The notes under the pieces: generated by a model
Seen by the model: only the letters and a program-made list of their open reading frames with translations
What the model was told of the DNA's origin: nothing
Databases searched by the model: none
Part shown: positions 60,387-64,000 of the stretch, one piece after another
Layout of the letters: each line of letters begins with the position of its first letter
Numbering within the stretch: the first letter of the stretch is position 1
Position numbers and translations under genes: made by a program
From: UBA7703 sp963667195
GTDB taxonomy: Bacteria; Bacillota; Clostridia; Christensenellales; CAG-138
Reading direction: 5' to 3'
Assembly (NCBI GenBank): GCA_963667195.1
Contig: OY762962.1
Span: 2,046,001 to 2,110,000 of the forward strand
Length of the DNA: 64,000 nt

Positions 60387-61562
60387 ATGAAAAAATTAGT
60401 TGTAGCAATACTAGTCTTGATGATGATGTCCACGGCTCTGATGGGATGCAGTGGAGCAAACACCAGTACCGCTACGGAGAGCGCGACGGCAGATGCCACA
60501 GCGCCTGCTGCGGCAACAGAAGAAACACCGAGCAAAGAACCCAGTTTCAAGGTTGGATTATCGATCTACTCCACGTCGGATGCGACATCCAAACCGGTTT
60601 ATGAGCAATGCAAACGCGCTGTCGAAGCAATGGGCGGCGAATTGGTTGTTGCGATTGATGAAATCGATCAGGACAAGCAAATCACGGCAATTGAGAACTT
60701 TATTTCTTCGGGGTGCGACGCAGTGCTATTCCTTCCATACTCCGACGATGCGGTTCCTACAATTTCTCAGATGTGTGCAGAAAACGAAGTCTACTTCGGG
60801 ATGTATTGGCACGCGCTTGGATCAGACAAGGACATCGTAATGGCGAATCCGTATTTCATTGGGAATACCTATGAAGACGATGTTTGGTCCGCTTATACAG
60901 CGATGAAGACGTTGCATGATGCAGGCGCCAGCCAGATTGGTTTCTTTGGCCTACCGAAGGGAAGAGAGACGACTACTCTTCGCGATACAGGCGTGCAGCA
61001 GGCATGTGACGAATTTGGAATGAAAATTCTTGTTGAAGATCGCGAGAACGTGAACGACGCTTCCGATGCGGCTTCTTCCCTTGAGAGCATGATTGCTTCC
61101 TATCCGGAAATGGATGGCGTTGTGATCGCCGGCATGACACAGATTGTTCTGCCGGGCGTCATGCAGACTTTGACCAAACTTGGCCTAGAAGGCAAAATCA
61201 AAGTGTCGGCGATCGACTTCAATGACAACCAGACTTCTTATTATGAAGCTGGTACGCTCAATGGCATCGTTGGCGGACACTTCTGCGGGCCGACGTACCT
61301 GGCAACTCTGATTGCCAACTTGAAGAACGGCACCCCGCTGGTGGACGGGCCTGTGTCCATTAAAGACAATTTCATCGTTCTGACCAGCATGGACGACGCG
61401 CACAATTACGACAAATATGTCGCAACGAATCTGGCATACTCGACCGATGAGCTGGCCACTTGGACAAAGGCGAACAACCCGGAGTTCACCTATGAAAAAC
61501 TTCTGGAGATTGTTGGCGCCTACAGTTTGGCTGACTGTCTGACCCGGCAGGGCGTAAAGTAA
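60387..61562 (+). CDS. ABC substrate-binding lipoprotein (periplasmic-binding type I)
   Basis: A 391-residue lipoprotein: lipobox LMGC near residue 21, an Ala/Thr-rich linker, and a type I binding fold (FKVGLSIYSTSDATSKPVYEQCKRAVEAMGGE; ENFISSGCDAVLFLPYSDDAVPTISQMC; FFGLPKGRETTTLRDTGVQQACDEFG). AGGAGG precedes the ATG. Together with the nucleoside hydrolase downstream, a nucleoside or ribosyl ligand is inferred. Confidence 0.92.
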   Translation: MKKLVVAILVLMMMSTALMGCSGANTSTATESATADATAPAAATEETPSKEPSFKVGLSIYSTSDATSKPVYEQCKRAVEAMGGELVVAIDEIDQDKQITAIENFISSGCDAVLFLPYSDDAVPTISQMCAENEVYFGMYWHALGSDKDIVMANPYFIGNTYEDDVWSAYTAMKTLHDAGASQIGFFGLPKGRETTTLRDTGVQQACDEFGMKILVEDRENVNDASDAASSLESMIASYPEMDGVVIAGMTQIVLPGVMQTLTKLGLEGKIKVSAIDFNDNQTSYYEAGTLNGIVGGHFCGPTYLATLIANLKNGTPLVDGPVSIKDNFIVLTSMDDAHNYDKYVATNLAYSTDELATWTKANNPEFTYEKLLEIVGAYSLADCLTRQGVK

Positions 61563-61582
61563 ATTTAGAATAACTTCGAAGT

Positions 61583-61614
61583 GCCGGGGTATCCGGGTAC
61601 CCTGATGCCCCGGC
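61583..61614 (+). promoter_or_regulatory. Stem-loop after the binding-protein gene
   Basis: GCCGGGG (61583-61589) pairs with CCCCGGC (61608-61614), with an inner GGTA/TACC pairing. It probably stabilises the upstream mRNA part. Confidence 0.62.
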
Positions 61615-61690
61615 GCACACCAAATTCCATTGCGAAGAAAACTGCTTCAAGCCTGGATGATTTGGATGATAAGGAAAAGAGGAAAATGCG

Positions 61691-62680
61691 TTGAAAGTGA
61701 AAGCGTTCCTGAAAAATTCACTGGTTACCATATCGATTCCAGCCGTGCTGTATCTCGTATTTCTAATCCTGCGTCCTGCTTCCTTCGGTGTTGCGGCTAC
61801 ATTCTATAATGTTTTTCAGCAGTCCATCATTTCTTGCATTATTGCGTGGGGGCTTAGCTTTACGATGATGATGAACCAGTTTGATTTGGCAGTTGGTTCG
61901 GAAATCGTTCTGGGCGCGATTCTTGGCGCGTTGCTGGCTCCCAAACTCGGAATTCCCGGTATCATGATCGGTTGCATATCGGGGTGCTTGATCACCGGGA
62001 TCATTAAATCAGCTGCTTTTTTGTATTTGAAAATTCCAACGATGATTCTGACAATTGCGCTTACCTATATTTTTGCCGCGCTTGGAGGGATTATCACGGA
62101 TTCCGGTTCCCTGATCATCGACAGCAAATACTCCGTATTGGCGCAAGCGCCTTGGAACATCATGATATTTATCTGTGCAGGTGGGCTGATGTATTTACTG
62201 CATCGCTACAGCCCATATGGCGCAAAGGCGCGCGCCGTCGGAAACTCGGAAAGCATCACGAAACTTTGCGGCATTCGGGCGGACAGAGTCCGGGTTGGTG
62301 CGCTGATCATATCCAGTTTGTTTGCGGGAGTTGCGGCAATCATGAAGCTTAGCCACGGCAGCAGCGTTGCCCCGACCAGTGGACTTGCGAGTATTTCTAC
62401 CATTCTTGAGCCCATTATGAGCGTATTTATCGGTATCGTTATGATGCGCTTTGTCAATATCGTTGGCGGTATTTTTATCGGATCGCTCGTCATGAGCATC
62501 ATCAGCAACGGGCTCATCGCAGTGAGCATGCCGCCCTCCTACAACAATGTTGTGATTGGCGGAGTATTGCTGGCTTTGATGATGTTTATTAATCTCAAGA
62601 CTATGTTGGAAGAAGAGAAGATCCGAAAAAACATTGCCAATATACGGCTACAAAATCAAGCGAATAATCCACTAAACTAG
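61691..62680 (+). CDS. Sugar/nucleoside ABC permease (RbsC type), second copy
   Basis: A 329-residue membrane protein with the family motif MMNQFDLAVGSEIVLGAILGAL and eight or more segments. Start codon is TTG with AAGAGGAAAA 5-6 bases upstream; no better ATG exists nearby. It is diverged from the 59371 permease, which supports a heterodimer rather than a recent duplication. Confidence 0.9.
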   Translation: MKVKAFLKNSLVTISIPAVLYLVFLILRPASFGVAATFYNVFQQSIISCIIAWGLSFTMMMNQFDLAVGSEIVLGAILGALLAPKLGIPGIMIGCISGCLITGIIKSAAFLYLKIPTMILTIALTYIFAALGGIITDSGSLIIDSKYSVLAQAPWNIMIFICAGGLMYLLHRYSPYGAKARAVGNSESITKLCGIRADRVRVGALIISSLFAGVAAIMKLSHGSSVAPTSGLASISTILEPIMSVFIGIVMMRFVNIVGGIFIGSLVMSIISNGLIAVSMPPSYNNVVIGGVLLALMMFINLKTMLEEEKIRKNIANIRLQNQANNPLN

Positions 62681-62701
62681 ATGAATGCGGAGGATATCAC
62701 A

Positions 62702-63622
62702 ATGAAAAAGTACCCATTTTCGGTTCCTGCAAACAAAATTCTCCGGGTAATTATCGATGCGGACGCTGCTTGCGAAGGCGATGACCAATACGCGATTGTT
62801 CACGCGCTGTTGACTCCTAAGCTCAATGTGCGCGGCATTGTCGCAGAACACTTTTGCCCGATGCTCGGAGACAACTCGATGGAGAAGAGCTTTAACGAGA
62901 TCAACAAATTGCTGAAAATTATGCAGCTAGATGGACAATATCCTGTTTATAAGGGCGTTGTGGACGGTTTGATTGACGAAAAAACGCCCGAATATTCCGA
63001 TGCGGCAAAGTTTATCGTAAGCGAAGCAATGAAAGACGAAAAACAACCTTTGTTTATCGTCTGCCAAGGAGCGCTGTCAAACGTTGCGGACGCATTGTTG
63101 ATTGAACCAAAGATTGCCGATCGAATGACAGTCATTTGGATTGGTGGCGGCGCATATCCGGAAGGTGAGTGGGAGTTTAATTGTTGCGGAGACATCAACG
63201 CGGTGAACATTGTTATGGACTCGAATGTAGCGCTTTGGCAGGTACCTTCCAACGTCTACTTCATGATGAAAGTTTCTTTCGCTGAGCTGTATGACAAGGT
63301 GTATCCTTGCGGTGAAGTTGGGAAATATTTGGTTGAAAATTTAATGCGTGTCAACACTACGCTTTGCGCAACAAAACTCTTCGGCGGAATGACAACCTAC
63401 CCTGGCGGAGAAAGCTGGCAACTGGGGGATTCGCCTGTCGTTGGTCTTTTAATTACCGATCATACATATAACTATGATGTTATGTCGGCACCTCGCGTTG
63501 ACAGTGAAGGACATTATCTGCTGCGCCCTGCGAACCCACGCAAAATTCGCGTCTATCATCATATCGACTCGCAGTTCATTTTGAATGATATGTACGCAAA
63601 ACTCAGATTTCAGTATATGTAA
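62702..63622 (+). CDS. Inosine-uridine-preferring nucleoside hydrolase
   Basis: A 306-residue enzyme of the nucleoside N-ribohydrolase family. The Ca2+-binding N-terminal motif is IIDADAACEGDDQYAI (a DxDxxxxDD variant with two extra residues), followed by the family pattern LNVRGIVAEHF; VIWIGGGAYPEGEWEFNCCGDINA gives the mid-region with the conserved Asn. It hydrolyses nucleosides into base and ribose. GGAGG is 8 bases before the ATG at 62702. Its place between a ribose-type importer and a transketolase gene supports nucleoside salvage. Confidence 0.9.
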   Translation: MKKYPFSVPANKILRVIIDADAACEGDDQYAIVHALLTPKLNVRGIVAEHFCPMLGDNSMEKSFNEINKLLKIMQLDGQYPVYKGVVDGLIDEKTPEYSDAAKFIVSEAMKDEKQPLFIVCQGALSNVADALLIEPKIADRMTVIWIGGGAYPEGEWEFNCCGDINAVNIVMDSNVALWQVPSNVYFMMKVSFAELYDKVYPCGEVGKYLVENLMRVNTTLCATKLFGGMTTYPGGESWQLGDSPVVGLLITDHTYNYDVMSAPRVDSEGHYLLRPANPRKIRVYHHIDSQFILNDMYAKLRFQYM

Positions 63623-63670
63623 ACGGTCTTTGTATTGCTGTCGATCGACAAAGCAACGGAGGAGAATCAA

Positions 63671-64000
63671 TTGGATGTAAAGAAACTGAAAGTCATTGCC
63701 GACCAAAGGCGACTTGACGTGCTTGAAATGGATTATGCTTCAAAATGCGGGCATATCGGCGGGGCGATGTCCTGCATGGAGATACTGACTTGCCTGTACT
63801 ATGCAGTAATGGATGTCGATAAAATCATCGCACATCACGAAGACAGGGATCGTTTTATCATGAGTAAAGGGCACGCCACCGAAGCGCTCTACAGCGTCCT
63901 GGGTGACAAAGGGTTCTTTCCAAAAGAAGAGCTTAAGACATATGCAAAATTTGGCACGCGATTGCCGGAGCATCCGAGTAAAAAACTATCCGGAATTGAG
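63671..64000 (+). CDS. Transketolase, N-terminal subunit (cut by window end)
   Basis: The 110 codons visible start at a TTG preceded by GGAGGAG and read LDVKKLKVIADQRRLDVLEM, then KCGHIGGAMSCMEILTCLYY and SKGHATEALYSVL, the TPP-binding part of transketolase. The compact start is typical of split transketolases, in which N- and C-terminal halves are separate genes. The gene runs off the right edge. It would connect ribose from the nucleoside hydrolase to the pentose phosphate pathway. Confidence 0.9.
   Translation, partial: MDVKKLKVIADQRRLDVLEMDYASKCGHIGGAMSCMEILTCLYYAVMDVDKIIAHHEDRDRFIMSKGHATEALYSVLGDKGFFPKEELKTYAKFGTRLPEHPSKKLSGIE

Noticed and set aside
1..64000. CRISPR array
   Set aside because: No regularly spaced identical repeats with unique spacers were seen; the dispersed repeats are kilobases apart.

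Overview
The window looks like the chromosome of an anaerobic, mid-GC Bacillota (class Clostridia). The grounds are strong AGGAGG-type ribosome sites, a tetrahydrofolate (THF) riboswitch with an ECF folate transporter, formyl-THF synthetase beside FchA and FolD, many DeoR, LacI, AraC and PucR regulators with sugar ABC transporters, and no respiratory genes. No rRNA, complete tRNA or CRISPR array was found.

Layout. 1-5.7 kb (minus strand): a potassium locus with a small TPR protein, two TrkA-type proteins, a previously unlisted 33-residue membrane peptide, TrkH, a membrane-anchored extracytoplasmic protein, a KdpD-like kinase and the start of KdpE. 6.2-9.5 kb: an AraC regulator divergent from an APH-fold phosphotransferase and a MATE exporter. 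9.6-16.3 kb: a minus-strand operon (unknown 400-residue protein, GcvT-like THF transferase, three SDR dehydrogenases) divergent from a PucR regulator. 17-23.6 kb: a one-carbon/folate operon fhs-fchA-folD-focA-(THF riboswitch)-folT-folC::5-FCL, with a gene fusion at its end. Read together, 9.6-23.6 kb suggests that a one-carbon unit is taken from a substrate onto THF, oxidised, and released as formate with ATP formation.

23.6-25.5 kb is a recombination scar: an nfnA fragment, an IS3/IS150-type element, a 3' half of an initiator tRNA, and diverged direct repeats that also occur near 6.1 kb and 34.8 kb. 25.8-34.2 kb: a DeoR regulator and orphan sugar ATPase divergent from a complete ribose-type ABC importer followed by a GH31 glycosidase. 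35-45.3 kb: an AraC regulator, a LivKHMGF importer with a structured intergenic segment between livK and livH, a MIF-family tautomerase, an FGGY kinase, a TIM-barrel protein and a glycerol dehydrogenase-like enzyme. 45.5-54.6 kb: a PfkB kinase and LacI regulator divergent from an ABC importer without its own ATPase, an alanine-racemase-fold enzyme, an aminotransferase and a DapA/NanA-family aldolase. 55-56.3 kb: NADP-type glutamate dehydrogenase. 56.5-64 kb: a LacI regulator divergent from a ribose-type importer with two permeases, a nucleoside hydrolase and the start of a split transketolase, which fits nucleoside salvage into the pentose phosphate pathway.

Coordinates include stop codons. 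Starts were moved from the longest reading frame when a ribosome site favoured an internal start. All functional calls rest on reading motifs and context; no database search was run.
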